Shown here piece by piece: positions 48,370-56,382 of a DNA stretch of 64,000 nt. Under the pieces are notes generated by a model. The model did no database searches and was not told where the DNA came from. It saw nothing but the letters and a program-made list of their open reading frames with translations. The position numbers and the translations under genes were made by a program. Position 1 is the stretch's first letter, and the number at the start of each line of letters is the position of its first letter. The stretch is from NCBI GenBank assembly GCA_022793095.1, contig JAAWCD010000109.1, positions 52,260-116,259 of the forward strand, given 5' to 3'. The stretch is from Oscillospiraceae bacterium. GTDB taxonomy: Bacteria > Bacillota > Clostridia > Oscillospirales > Oscillospiraceae.

Positions 48370-50075
48370 TGAAACTGAATGTGCGTCCCGAGGTCATCAA
48401 AACTGACGTGCTCATCATCGGCGGCGGCATCGGCGGCATGCAGGCGGCCATCGCCGCGGCGGAGCAGGGTGCGAAGGTCGTCGTGGCAGAGAAGGCGGAC
48501 ACCCGCCATTCCGGATCCGGCGCCACCGGAAACGACCACTTCTTCGCCTACATCCCCGAGTATCATGGCGGCGACTTTGACGTGATTCTTCAGGAGTGCG
48601 CCGAAACCATGCTGGGTCCCTTCCAGGACGTGGACGTGTTCACACAGATTCTCAGGCGCTCCTTTGAGGTCATCCAGAAATGGCACAGCTACGGCATCAA
48701 TATGAAGCCCAAGGGCCATTGGAACTTTGAGGGCCACGCCATGCCGGGCCGCCGCCGCTACCATCTGAAATACGACGGCTGGAACCAGAAGCCCGCCCTC
48801 ACCGCCAAGGCCAAGAGCCTGGGGGTGGAGATCTGCAACAAGACCGCCATGAATGAGCTGCTGATTGAAGAAGGCTCCGGCCGGGTCATCGGGGCGATCG
48901 GCATCTGTCTGGCGGAGGACGAGCCGGAAATGGTGGTCTTCCAGGCCAAGGCGGTCATTCTGGGCACCGGGGCCGCCGCCCGGATGTACCCCGCCCACAA
49001 TCCCGCCTATCCCTTCAACGTGGACATCTGCCCGGCCAACACCGGCGCGGGGGACGCCCTCACCTTCCGGGCCGGCGGCAAGCTGGTCAATCTGGACCTG
49101 CCTTATGTCCACTCCGGCCTGAAGCACTTCATGCGCTGCGGCAAGGCCACCTGGATCGGCGTACTCACCGACATTGACGGCAAGCCGGTGGGACCCTTCG
49201 TCACCAAGCCCACCCGGGAGCTGGGCGACGTGACGGCAGATATCTGGCAGTCGGTGTTCTCCGAGAAGATGGACAACGGCACCGGCCCAACCTACATGAA
49301 CTGCTCGGAAATTGAGGAAGAAGACCTTCAGTACATGCGCCGCTGCTTCGTCTCCGAGGGCGACACCTCTATCAACGACTACCTGGATCAGAACCACATC
49401 GACCTGCGGAAGGAGATGGTAGAGTTCGGCACCTACACGCCCCACGTCCAAGGCATGCAGATCGACGTTCACGCGGAAACCTCTGTCCCCCACCTGTACG
49501 GCGTGGGCGACTGCACGGCCAACGTGGCCAATGGGATTCATGCCGCGGCAGTGCTGGGCCAGATTGCCGGCGAGCATGCGGGCCAGGCCGTTAAGGACAT
49601 TCCCGAAGCCAGCGTGACCGGACATCCCCTCATCGCTCAGAAGAAGGCCCTCTATGAGGAGATCCTGGGCCGGGAAGAGGGAGCGCACTGGAAGGAGGCC
49701 AACTCCACCCTTCAGCAGATTATGGGCCAGTACTGCGGTTACAAGGTGCGGTCCGGCTCTCTGCTCCGGGCGGGCTATAAGTACGTCAGCGACCTGAAGA
49801 AGTTTGCCCATGCCCAGCTGAAGGCGGACAATTCCCACGAGCTGATGCGCTGCCTGGAGGTGCTGGACATGCTGGACATCGCCCAGGCCACCATTCTGGC
49901 CACGGCCAACCGCAAGGAGTCCCGCGGGCCCTTCCATCGCCGCACGGACTACACCTTTACCAACCCGCTGATGAACAATAAATTCCAGACCATCCACAAG
50001 ACTCCCGAATGTGTGCGGGGCGAGGTTTCCGTCCAGGACGGCGTGGTCATGGAATTCCGTCCCAAGGGAAGATAA
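48369..50075 (+). CDS. FAD-dependent reductase, AprA/fumarate-reductase-like
   Basis: A 568-residue flavoprotein. The FAD-binding fold begins VLIIGGGIGGMQAAIAAAEQ at about 14-33, followed by EKADTRHSGSGATGNDHF, VILGTGAAARMYP and CPANTGAGDALTFRAGG; GVGDCTANVANGIHAAAVLGQ near 376-396 is the C-terminal FAD loop. The pattern is closest to the alpha subunit of adenylylsulfate reductase and related fumarate-reductase-family enzymes. With only a ferredoxin partner, an SLC13 carrier and an enoate-reductase-like enzyme next to it, reduction of an imported unsaturated acid is more likely than sulfate metabolism (no sat, qmo or dsr nearby). An in-frame TTG at 48366 is an alternative start. Confidence 0.85.
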   Translation: MKLNVRPEVIKTDVLIIGGGIGGMQAAIAAAEQGAKVVVAEKADTRHSGSGATGNDHFFAYIPEYHGGDFDVILQECAETMLGPFQDVDVFTQILRRSFEVIQKWHSYGINMKPKGHWNFEGHAMPGRRRYHLKYDGWNQKPALTAKAKSLGVEICNKTAMNELLIEEGSGRVIGAIGICLAEDEPEMVVFQAKAVILGTGAAARMYPAHNPAYPFNVDICPANTGAGDALTFRAGGKLVNLDLPYVHSGLKHFMRCGKATWIGVLTDIDGKPVGPFVTKPTRELGDVTADIWQSVFSEKMDNGTGPTYMNCSEIEEEDLQYMRRCFVSEGDTSINDYLDQNHIDLRKEMVEFGTYTPHVQGMQIDVHAETSVPHLYGVGDCTANVANGIHAAAVLGQIAGEHAGQAVKDIPEASVTGHPLIAQKKALYEEILGREEGAHWKEANSTLQQIMGQYCGYKVRSGSLLRAGYKYVSDLKKFAHAQLKADNSHELMRCLEVLDMLDIAQATILATANRKESRGPFHRRTDYTFTNPLMNNKFQTIHKTPECVRGEVSVQDGVVMEFRPKGR

Positions 50076-50123
50076 CCTGTCCGTCTGCCTAGCGGCCCGC
50101 AAAGAGAAAGGAGATGTTCCGCT

Positions 50124-51536
50124 TTGAACAGCAAGAGCCTGACCAAAAACCAGCTTCTGCAATTACTCCTCTCCGCTGTTGTCTATCTCGTCCTTATGCT
50201 CATTCCCATGCCGGGCCTCAGCCCGGAGGGGCAGAAGGCATTGGCCATTCTGGGCTGGATTATTGTGGTGCTTATCACCAAGTGCCTGCCCACCATGCTG
50301 ACCAATATCATCTTTGCCGCGGGCATCATACTGACGGGCATCCTGGGTCAGGGGCCCCTGTTTGCCGCCTTCGGCACCTCCCCCTTTATCTTGGTCATGG
50401 GACTGTCTGTTGTCGCTCTGGGCATGTCCAAGACCAACCTGGGCGCTCGGATTGCCTACACCCTGATCCGCTGGGTGGGAAAGACGCCCTCTCTGCTGGT
50501 TCTGGCCATCTGTCTCACAGGCACCATTCTTTCCACCCTGATTGTCAACCTGCCCGCCCTGCTGGCAGTCTGCCCCATCATTCTCTCTGTGCTGAAGGAG
50601 CTGAATGAGGCGCCGGGCGAGTCGAATCTCGGCAAGGCCATGTTCCTGGGTCTGATCTGGAGCGGCGGCATCGGCGGATTGGTCCTGATTTCCTCCAACG
50701 GAAACAACGCCGCCGGCGTGGGCGCCTTTGCCCAGGCCACCGGGGGGGCCATGAGCATTTCCTATGGTCAGTGGGCCCTGTTCGGCATCCCCATGGCCAT
50801 TGTGATGGTCATTCCCTCCTGGCTGTTCCTGTCCGCCTGGTTCAAGGTCAACAAGACCAGTCATTCCCTGGACCCCCAGATGGCCAAAAACCGCCTGGCG
50901 GAGCTTGGCCCCATCAACCAGGAGGAGATCCGCTACATTGTCATTCTGGTGCTTATGATTCTGGGCTTCTTCCTGGGCGGCAAGTTTGGGATTTCCGCGC
51001 CTACCATCGCCCTGCTGGCCATGATCCTCATGCTGGCCCCCTACGTGGGTCTGATTGACTTTGAAGAGGCCCAGAAAAACATCAACTGGTCCATGCTGTT
51101 CCAGGTAGGCTTCTTCGTGGGCTTCGCCGGAGCCATCACCGGCACCGGACTGGGCGAGTGGATCACCAGCTTTTTCACTCGCTGGACCACTGGCGGATCC
51201 CTCATCACACTGATTGTCGTTGTCAACATACTGGGGCACATCGCCGCGTTCCTGGTGCCCGGCGGCGGCGCGGCCATCATGCTGGTGCCCAGCGTAGCCG
51301 CCATGGCTAACGCGGCCGACGTCAATCCGGCCCTGCTCACACTGGTGCTGCTCCGGGTCTGCTCCTGCTCGGTCTACAACCCCGTGCAGGCCCCCTTCCT
51401 GGTGGTCGGCAGCTGCAACGGCGGCTATCTGGACGTGAAGGACTACGTGATTCCTAACATCATCAGCACCACCATCTGGACCATTGTCTGCATCCCCCTG
51501 TTCTATTTCCTCGCGCCTCTGGCCGGCATGGGCTGA
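50124..51536 (+). CDS. SLC13/DASS-family anion carrier
   Basis: A 470-residue membrane protein with about 12 hydrophobic segments. GLSVVALGMSKTNLGARIAY, GGIGGLVLISSNGNNAAGVG (an SNT-like motif in the first half) and LGHIAAFLVPGGGAAIMLVPSVAAMA fit the divalent anion:Na+ symporter (SLC13/CitT) group, which moves di- and tricarboxylates or sulfate. The start is TTG at 50124, 48 bases after the flavoprotein, with AAAGGAG. The carrier probably brings in the acid that the neighbouring reductases use. Confidence 0.85.
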   Translation: MNSKSLTKNQLLQLLLSAVVYLVLMLIPMPGLSPEGQKALAILGWIIVVLITKCLPTMLTNIIFAAGIILTGILGQGPLFAAFGTSPFILVMGLSVVALGMSKTNLGARIAYTLIRWVGKTPSLLVLAICLTGTILSTLIVNLPALLAVCPIILSVLKELNEAPGESNLGKAMFLGLIWSGGIGGLVLISSNGNNAAGVGAFAQATGGAMSISYGQWALFGIPMAIVMVIPSWLFLSAWFKVNKTSHSLDPQMAKNRLAELGPINQEEIRYIVILVLMILGFFLGGKFGISAPTIALLAMILMLAPYVGLIDFEEAQKNINWSMLFQVGFFVGFAGAITGTGLGEWITSFFTRWTTGGSLITLIVVVNILGHIAAFLVPGGGAAIMLVPSVAAMANAADVNPALLTLVLLRVCSCSVYNPVQAPFLVVGSCNGGYLDVKDYVIPNIISTTIWTIVCIPLFYFLAPLAGMG

Positions 51537-51561
51537 CCAGACCGCTGCCTACAGCAGTTCA

Positions 51562-51598
51562 GCGTGCCCCGTGAACGGACAAGCGCTCCGGGGCACGC
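51562..51598 (+). terminator. Hairpin between carrier and reductase genes
   Basis: GCGTGCCCC pairs with GGGGCACGC across a 19-base loop, followed by CTGTTTACC. It may partly attenuate transcription into the next gene. Confidence 0.5.
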
Positions 51599-51622
51599 CT
51601 GTTTACCAGGAAAGGAGCTGCC

Positions 51623-53578
51623 ATGCATCCTCATTACCCTCACATCTTTGAGCCCATCACCATACACGGAGTCACCTTCAAAAACCGGATTTTTACGGCT
51701 CCGACCACAGGGCACATTCTTCAAACCAACAATGCTTCCTCCTACCCTGAAACGCCCTACATTGCCAACTATCTGGAGAAGGCCAAAGGCGGCGCGGCCT
51801 GTGTCAACTGCGGCGGCCAGAAGGTGGCTTTTACAGGAACGGCAGCGGTCAAAAGCCGCCTGGATATCGGAGAGCCCTCCGGCTGGCGGAATTTCATCCA
51901 CATGACAAGGGCCATGCACGCCTACGACGCCAAGTGCTCCTATGAGCTGATTCACTTTGGCTCGGAGGGGGAGTATGTGGGGGATGCCGCCAAGGGCATC
52001 ATCTACGGCTGCTCCGATTTTGTCCGGAACGACGGTCTCCGCTTTCGCGAAATGCCCTATGAGGAGATGGACAAACTGGCCGGCCGGTACGCTGAGCTGG
52101 CGGAGTACATCAAAATCTGCGGGTTTGACACCCTGCTGCTCCACGGCGGCCATGGCACCCTCCTTCAAGAGTTTGTCTCTCCCCGCGGGAACCACCGCAG
52201 GGACGAATTCGGCGGCTCTTTGGCCAACCGGGCCAAGTTCCCCATTATGGTGCTGGACCGGATCCGTCAGAAGGTGGGCCGGGACCTGCTGATTGAATAC
52301 CGCATCTCCGGATCCGAGTGCGTACCCGACGGCTTCCAGCTGGATGAGTGCATTGAGTATGTGAAAATGATTCAGGACAAGATCGACATCATCCATGTTT
52401 CCGCCGGCGTGGTCCGGGAGCCCCGGCTCCGGGCGATCACCCATCCCACCAGCTTCCTGCCCGAGGCCTGCAACGCTTATCTGGCCAAGGCGGTCAAGGC
52501 CTGTCCGGACATTCATATCCCTGTCCTCACCGTGGGCGCCTTCCAGCAGCCTGACGCCATCGAGCGGGTGCTCGCCAACGGCGAGGCGGACATCGTAGCC
52601 ATGGCACGGGGCACGATTGCGGACCCTTGTACAGTGCAGAAGATGGAGGAGGGCCGCCCCGACGACATCGTACCCTGCATCAAGTGCTTCCGCTGTCTGG
52701 ACGAGTTTAAGGACACCCATCATTACAACTGCTCGGTCAACCCCACCGCCGGCCGGGAAACCCAGCTGAGCTGGCTGTTCCCGCAGACCCATTCCCCCAA
52801 GAAGGTGGCGGTGATCGGCGGCGGTCCGGGGGGCATGGAAACCGCCCTGCTGGCCGCGGACTTGGGTCATCAGGTCACCCTGTTTGAAGCGAGCGGGCAG
52901 CTGGGCGGCCAGCTGAACGACGCGGATGTGATGCGCTTCAAATATGACCTGCGGCTGTTTAAGGACTATCTTATCCGGCAGGTGGGGAGCCGTTCCGGTA
53001 TTACCCTGCGGCTGAACACGAAGGCCGAGCCGGAGAAACTGTCTGGGATGGGGTTTGACGCTGTTGTCTGCGCCATTGGCGCGGAGCCGCTGATTCCGCC
53101 CATTCCAGGGGTGGAGCACGCCGTGACCATTGGCGGCAGCTTCCTGAACCCGGACCAGGCCGGAACACGGGTGGTCATCATCGGCGGTGGACAGGCTGGC
53201 TGTGAGGCGGCGGTCCATTACGGAATGATGGGCCGGGAGGTACTCCTGCTGGAGCAGAAGCCTCAGCTGGCCCCGGACGCCATGCGGACCTACCGGGAAG
53301 AGCTGCTGGGACAGGTCGGGGACCACGCCCGTGCTGTCACCGGCGTAAAGGTGGAAGCGATTGGGGAAAACGCCGTCACCTATGTGGACGCGGAAGGGGT
53401 GAGCCGCACAGAGGCGGCGGACACCGTCCTGCTGGCCACAGGGATGAAGCCCAGGGCCGGGCTTGCCGAGCAGTTCCGGTCCTGCGCCAGGTACTTCCGG
53501 AAGCTGGGCGACTGCGTTTCTGTGGGCAATGTGTCAACTGCGGTTCACGACGCCTACGATGTTGCCATGACCCTTTGA
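51623..53578 (+). CDS. Old-yellow-enzyme-type NADH:flavin oxidoreductase (FadH/BaiH-like)
   Basis: A 651-residue protein of the 2,4-dienoyl-CoA reductase family. The TIM barrel (about 1-350) has PTTGHILQTNN, LLLHGGHGTLLQEFVSPRGN and HRRDEFGGSLANRAKFP; a 4Fe-4S site follows in CIKCFRCLDEF...CSVNP (near 352-375). An NAD(P)/FAD module comes last, with VAVIGGGPGGMETALLAADL near 394 and VVIIGGGQAGCEAAVHY near 517. Such enzymes reduce C=C bonds of enoates, enones, bile acids or cinnamates in anaerobes. It shares the direction and likely operon of the carrier and flavoprotein. The exact substrate is not readable. Confidence 0.9.
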   Translation: MHPHYPHIFEPITIHGVTFKNRIFTAPTTGHILQTNNASSYPETPYIANYLEKAKGGAACVNCGGQKVAFTGTAAVKSRLDIGEPSGWRNFIHMTRAMHAYDAKCSYELIHFGSEGEYVGDAAKGIIYGCSDFVRNDGLRFREMPYEEMDKLAGRYAELAEYIKICGFDTLLLHGGHGTLLQEFVSPRGNHRRDEFGGSLANRAKFPIMVLDRIRQKVGRDLLIEYRISGSECVPDGFQLDECIEYVKMIQDKIDIIHVSAGVVREPRLRAITHPTSFLPEACNAYLAKAVKACPDIHIPVLTVGAFQQPDAIERVLANGEADIVAMARGTIADPCTVQKMEEGRPDDIVPCIKCFRCLDEFKDTHHYNCSVNPTAGRETQLSWLFPQTHSPKKVAVIGGGPGGMETALLAADLGHQVTLFEASGQLGGQLNDADVMRFKYDLRLFKDYLIRQVGSRSGITLRLNTKAEPEKLSGMGFDAVVCAIGAEPLIPPIPGVEHAVTIGGSFLNPDQAGTRVVIIGGGQAGCEAAVHYGMMGREVLLLEQKPQLAPDAMRTYREELLGQVGDHARAVTGVKVEAIGENAVTYVDAEGVSRTEAADTVLLATGMKPRAGLAEQFRSCARYFRKLGDCVSVGNVSTAVHDAYDVAMTL

Positions 53579-53624
53579 AAACAGACAAAACCGCGAAGAC
53601 CGGTTTGATGGGAGGGGACGCGCC

Positions 53625-54319
53625 ATGAATTTTCTGTGGCTGGAATATTTTACTGCTGTCGTGGAGGAAAAAAGCATCCGGGGTGCGGCGGCACGGATGT
53701 ATGTTTCCGAGCAGGCAGTCAGCGAGGTGCTGAAAAAACTGGAAAAGGAGCTCGGCACACAGCTCCTTCAACGTACCCGGCCCCAGACCGTCACCCCCGC
53801 TGGGACCGTCCTGTACCGGTACGCTATGGAAATTCTATCCACCAAGGAAAGGATGGTCAGCGAAATCACAGAGAATTACGCTGACGCCCGGAAACATACC
53901 ATCCGCATCGGCGTCAGCGCCCTTGGGCCTCCTGACTTTCTGCCCGCTCTGCTGGAGCGGGTCCGGAATCAAATTCCCGGTATCCGGCTGGAGCTGGTGC
54001 GTCAGTCCTCCACAGAGGCGAAGGAGTTCTCCGGCGCGGACCTCTATTTCCCGCTGATTCCCCGGAAACCAGGCTGACCCTGTGCGCGGACGGCTACGGC
54101 GCAATCATTGTAACGGAAAACGAGGCCCGGCAGCGGCTGGCCGGACTCTCTCCGGAGCGGCGGGCTGAGATGCGGCGCTTCCCCCTGCGCCTGGACACCG
54201 CCGGCGCCGGACTGGCCGTCAGCTATCGGAAGGGGAAACGGCTCTCCGCCCTGGAACGGCAGTTTATCCAGATTGCAAAAGACTTTTTTGAGGACAGCGT
54301 AATTCAGGCAAACGCTTGA
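53625..54319 (+). pseudogene. Broken LysR-family regulator gene
   Basis: The first 150 codons give a normal LysR N-terminus (YFTAVVEEKSIRGAAARMYV, SEQAVSEVLKKLEKELG) and the start of the effector domain, then run out of frame at 54077. A second frame continues from about 54065 to TGA 54319 with a plausible LysR C-terminus (ADGYGAIIVTENEA, ALERQFIQIAKDFF). Together they make about 230 residues against the usual 300, so about 60-70 residues were lost by an internal deletion that also shifted the frame. It lies 46 bases after the reductase gene and may once have regulated it. Confidence 0.75.
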
Positions 54320-54341
54320 ACTGCGCTGTCTCTTTTCCTGT

Positions 54342-54371
54342 TTGACCTTTGCTCCCGAAGCCCTTTATAAT
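54342..54371 (+). promoter_or_regulatory. Promoter of tannase-like gene
   Basis: TTGACC (54342-54347) and TATAAT (54366-54371) have an 18-base spacer, 57 bases before the ATG. Confidence 0.75.
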
Positions 54372-54428
54372 GAATTCATCCCAAATACTGGCGCTATACC
54401 GGAAATTTGATACAGGGAGGACTTTTCT

Positions 54429-55361
54429 ATGAAATGCAAGCGCCTGCTTTCCAGCCTGCTGGCGGGAGTGATGGTCATCGCGGCCTGTACCTGCGGAAGC
54501 TCAGCGGCAGGCCCCATACCGGAGGGACCCGGCGGCCCGCCCGCCGCTGTTTACATCCAAAAGCTCGCAGCAGGCGAAATTTCCGCCGGGTACACTGTCG
54601 AGGAGTATCTGGCGCGGAACGCCTCCTGGCTGAGTTATGAAAATGGCAAAGCCTCCATCACCAGCCTGGACGATTTTGTGTCCAACTACTTGGGCCGTAT
54701 GAAAGCCTGCACCGCCTTTGACAATCTGGATTGTATCGAGGCAGAAAACGAGGAGATGGGCACGGCCAGCGTCAACGCCATGCACTTCAACAGCGCCGCG
54801 GCGGGGCTGATTGCACAGCTCAAGGACAGCTATCCCGAGGAATATGCCAAGTACTATGACGGCTATGCCGCCGTGGCCGGAGACATGAATCTGGCTGAGC
54901 GGGTCTACCTCATCAATCCCATGAACTACACCGGCACCAGCGAAGTCTGCGACACCGCCCCCTTCTTCCGAATTCGGGTGGGCACCGCCGACGGTCACAC
55001 CGCCTTCACTGTGTCCATGAATCTGGCGCTGAAGCTGGCGGCCACGGAGAATACGCTTGTTGACTACGCCATGATCTGGGACGAACCCCACGGCGACGCC
55101 GATTACGCCGGTGAGCTGTTCGCCTGGATTGACCAAATCTGGACCGCGCCCGCCGCTGTGGACGCCCCATCTGCCCCCGCGGCTGACGTGCCCGGCGCTT
55201 CTTTCACCTATGTGGTGCAGAAGGGGGACTCCCTTTGGGGCATCGCGGCCAGGCTGTTGGGCTCCGGAGCCCGCTGGGGAGAGATCTACGAGGCCAACCG
55301 GGCCGTCGTTCATGACCCCGCTCAACTTCAGATTGGCATGGTCCTGACCATTCCTCAGTAA
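54429..55361 (+). CDS. Secreted tannase-like protein lacking N-terminal half, with LysM
   Basis: A 310-residue exported protein. The signal peptide (1-27) ends near GSSAAG with a CTC segment that may be a lipobox variant. Residues 55-245 match the second half of subtype B tannases: a lid-like segment (FDNLDCIEAENEEMGTA), then DTAPFFRIRVGTADGHTAF and VDYAMIWDEPHGDADYAGEL with the catalytic His of the family. The first half, with the oxyanion hole and the GxSxG nucleophile, is missing (normal length about 450-550). A LysM domain closes the protein (about 262-309, YVVQKGDSLWGIAARLLG). It is probably inactive as an esterase, unless a partner completes it, but may bind cell wall or ligand. Confidence 0.7.
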   Translation: MKCKRLLSSLLAGVMVIAACTCGSSAAGPIPEGPGGPPAAVYIQKLAAGEISAGYTVEEYLARNASWLSYENGKASITSLDDFVSNYLGRMKACTAFDNLDCIEAENEEMGTASVNAMHFNSAAAGLIAQLKDSYPEEYAKYYDGYAAVAGDMNLAERVYLINPMNYTGTSEVCDTAPFFRIRVGTADGHTAFTVSMNLALKLAATENTLVDYAMIWDEPHGDADYAGELFAWIDQIWTAPAAVDAPSAPAADVPGASFTYVVQKGDSLWGIAARLLGSGARWGEIYEANRAVVHDPAQLQIGMVLTIPQ

Positions 55362-55366
55362 GCAAA

Positions 55367-55399
55367 GCCGCCGCGCTTCTCAAAAGGAAGCGCGGCGGC
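55367..55399. terminator. Bidirectional terminator
   Basis: GCCGCCGCGCTTC pairs fully with GAAGCGCGGCGGC around TCAAAAG. It lies between convergent genes and can serve both. Confidence 0.85.
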
Positions 55400-55404
55400 C
55401 TGTC

Positions 55405-55824
55405 TTATTTGGCGCACCGGATTTCCATGAGGCGGAACACGTCCCGGTACAGGCTGTCTCTGTCCTCCAGGTTCACCATGAGCCATCTTTGTCCGTTCCA
55501 CTCTTTGGTTTCCCGGTAGATCTCCCGCAACGCAGGGGCGCAGTCCGGCAGAATGGCCTCGAAGGGCTCCTTTTCCTTCCGGCCTACCACAAGCATGGCG
55601 GTAAAGTAGGACTCCCTGGGGTAGATGGTACAGAGGCTCTTTCCAGACTTTTTAAATTTGATGTTCCATCCCCGTTCCATGCTGCATGCGCTGAACTCTA
55701 TCTTTTCCGTACACCGGAAGGTCTCCTTAATCTCATCGCAGAATTGGGAAAACAGCGGGTTTCCAATCCATTCTCCGATTTCCTCCAGTGTGGGGCAGGT
55801 GCTTTTATCCTGTAAATCGAACAT
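55405..55824 (-). CDS. DUF3788 family protein
   Basis: A 139-residue cytoplasmic protein. LEEIGEWIGNPLFSQFCDEI, then MERGWNIKFKKSGKSLCTIYP and YFTAMLVVGRKE followed by WLMVNLEDRD match the DUF3788 pattern, common in Firmicutes and of unknown function; the fold resembles YdhG/DUF1801-like proteins. GGAGGAG precedes the ATG. It lies 29 bases after the SdpI-like gene and is probably co-transcribed with it. Confidence 0.8.
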   Translation of the reverse strand: MFDLQDKSTCPTLEEIGEWIGNPLFSQFCDEIKETFRCTEKIEFSACSMERGWNIKFKKSGKSLCTIYPRESYFTAMLVVGRKEKEPFEAILPDCAPALREIYRETKEWNGQRWLMVNLEDRDSLYRDVFRLMEIRCAK

Positions 55825-55853
55825 GTGCTCCTCCTTTGTTTTCCACCCAAAAA

Positions 55854-56231
55854 TCAGCGCCTGGTTCCGTCCGGATGAAAGCGCCTCCGCAGCGCCCGTT
55901 CTGTTGAAACCAGCGTGCCCGCCATGACAGCCCCCTGAAGGAGGCAGACCGCCCCTCCGAGCAGCCCTATCGTACCGGCATCCTTTCCCAGGGCGGGCAG
56001 CTGGGCAAGGACTGTGACCGGCAGAAGCAGCAGCCCCCAGCTCCTCCAGAGCCTGCCGCAGTATTGGTGGGCAAAGGCCCAGGTGTCCCGGTTTTTCATG
56101 GACAGGGCGGTCCGGTAGCCGTAGAGGACATTGATCTCCTTCGGCGGGCAGGTCAAAAACCGATGTCCAAAAAATTCCATCACGAGGGGGATAAGCAGGT
56201 CTGCCCCCAGCATAAATATCCAGAACCCCAC
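55854..56231 (-). CDS. SdpI/YhfL-like membrane protein
   Basis: A 125-residue membrane protein with three hydrophobic helices. PPKEINVLYGYRTALSMKNRD and TWAFAHQYCGRLW (about 30-62) form the characteristic SdpI family loop. SdpI in Bacillus protects against a secreted toxin and acts in signalling, but most homologues are uncharacterised. I choose GTG 56231 as start because GGAGGTGCTTTC sits just before it; longer frames have no ribosome site and run into the promoter of the next gene. Confidence 0.75.
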   Translation of the reverse strand: MGFWIFMLGADLLIPLVMEFFGHRFLTCPPKEINVLYGYRTALSMKNRDTWAFAHQYCGRLWRSWGLLLLPVTVLAQLPALGKDAGTIGLLGGAVCLLQGAVMAGTLVSTERALRRRFHPDGTRR

Positions 56232-56306
56232 GAAAGCACCTCCACTCCCTCTGACCGCTATTATATCATAATTTCCGGGCCTTGGAACAGGTCTTTTTTG
56301 ATGCCT

Positions 56307-56334
56307 TTGCAAATGGGGCAAACTGTGGTACAAT
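56307..56334 (+). promoter_or_regulatory. Promoter of PucR-amidohydrolase-zinc transporter operon
   Basis: TTGCAA (56307-56312) and TACAAT (56329-56334) with a 16-base spacer precede the regulator by 49 bases. A divergent -10 (TATAAT on the minus strand, 56265-56260) probably serves the SdpI-like gene. Confidence 0.65.
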
Positions 56335-56382
56335 AAAGCATCACGCGGTAATGAACCCCCTTGGCGCAAAGGAGTGTGGACC

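Noticed and set aside
48127..50075. Dissimilatory sulfate reduction (aprBA)
   Set aside because: The ferredoxin is far shorter than AprB and there is no sat, qmo or dsr gene nearby; an organic acid reductase fits better.
48306..50162. 618-codon minus-strand frame opposite the flavoprotein
   Set aside because: Antisense to a well-supported FAD enzyme; low-complexity His/Gly/Val composition.
51503..53326. 607-codon minus-strand frame opposite the OYE-type gene
   Set aside because: Antisense shadow of a conserved reductase.
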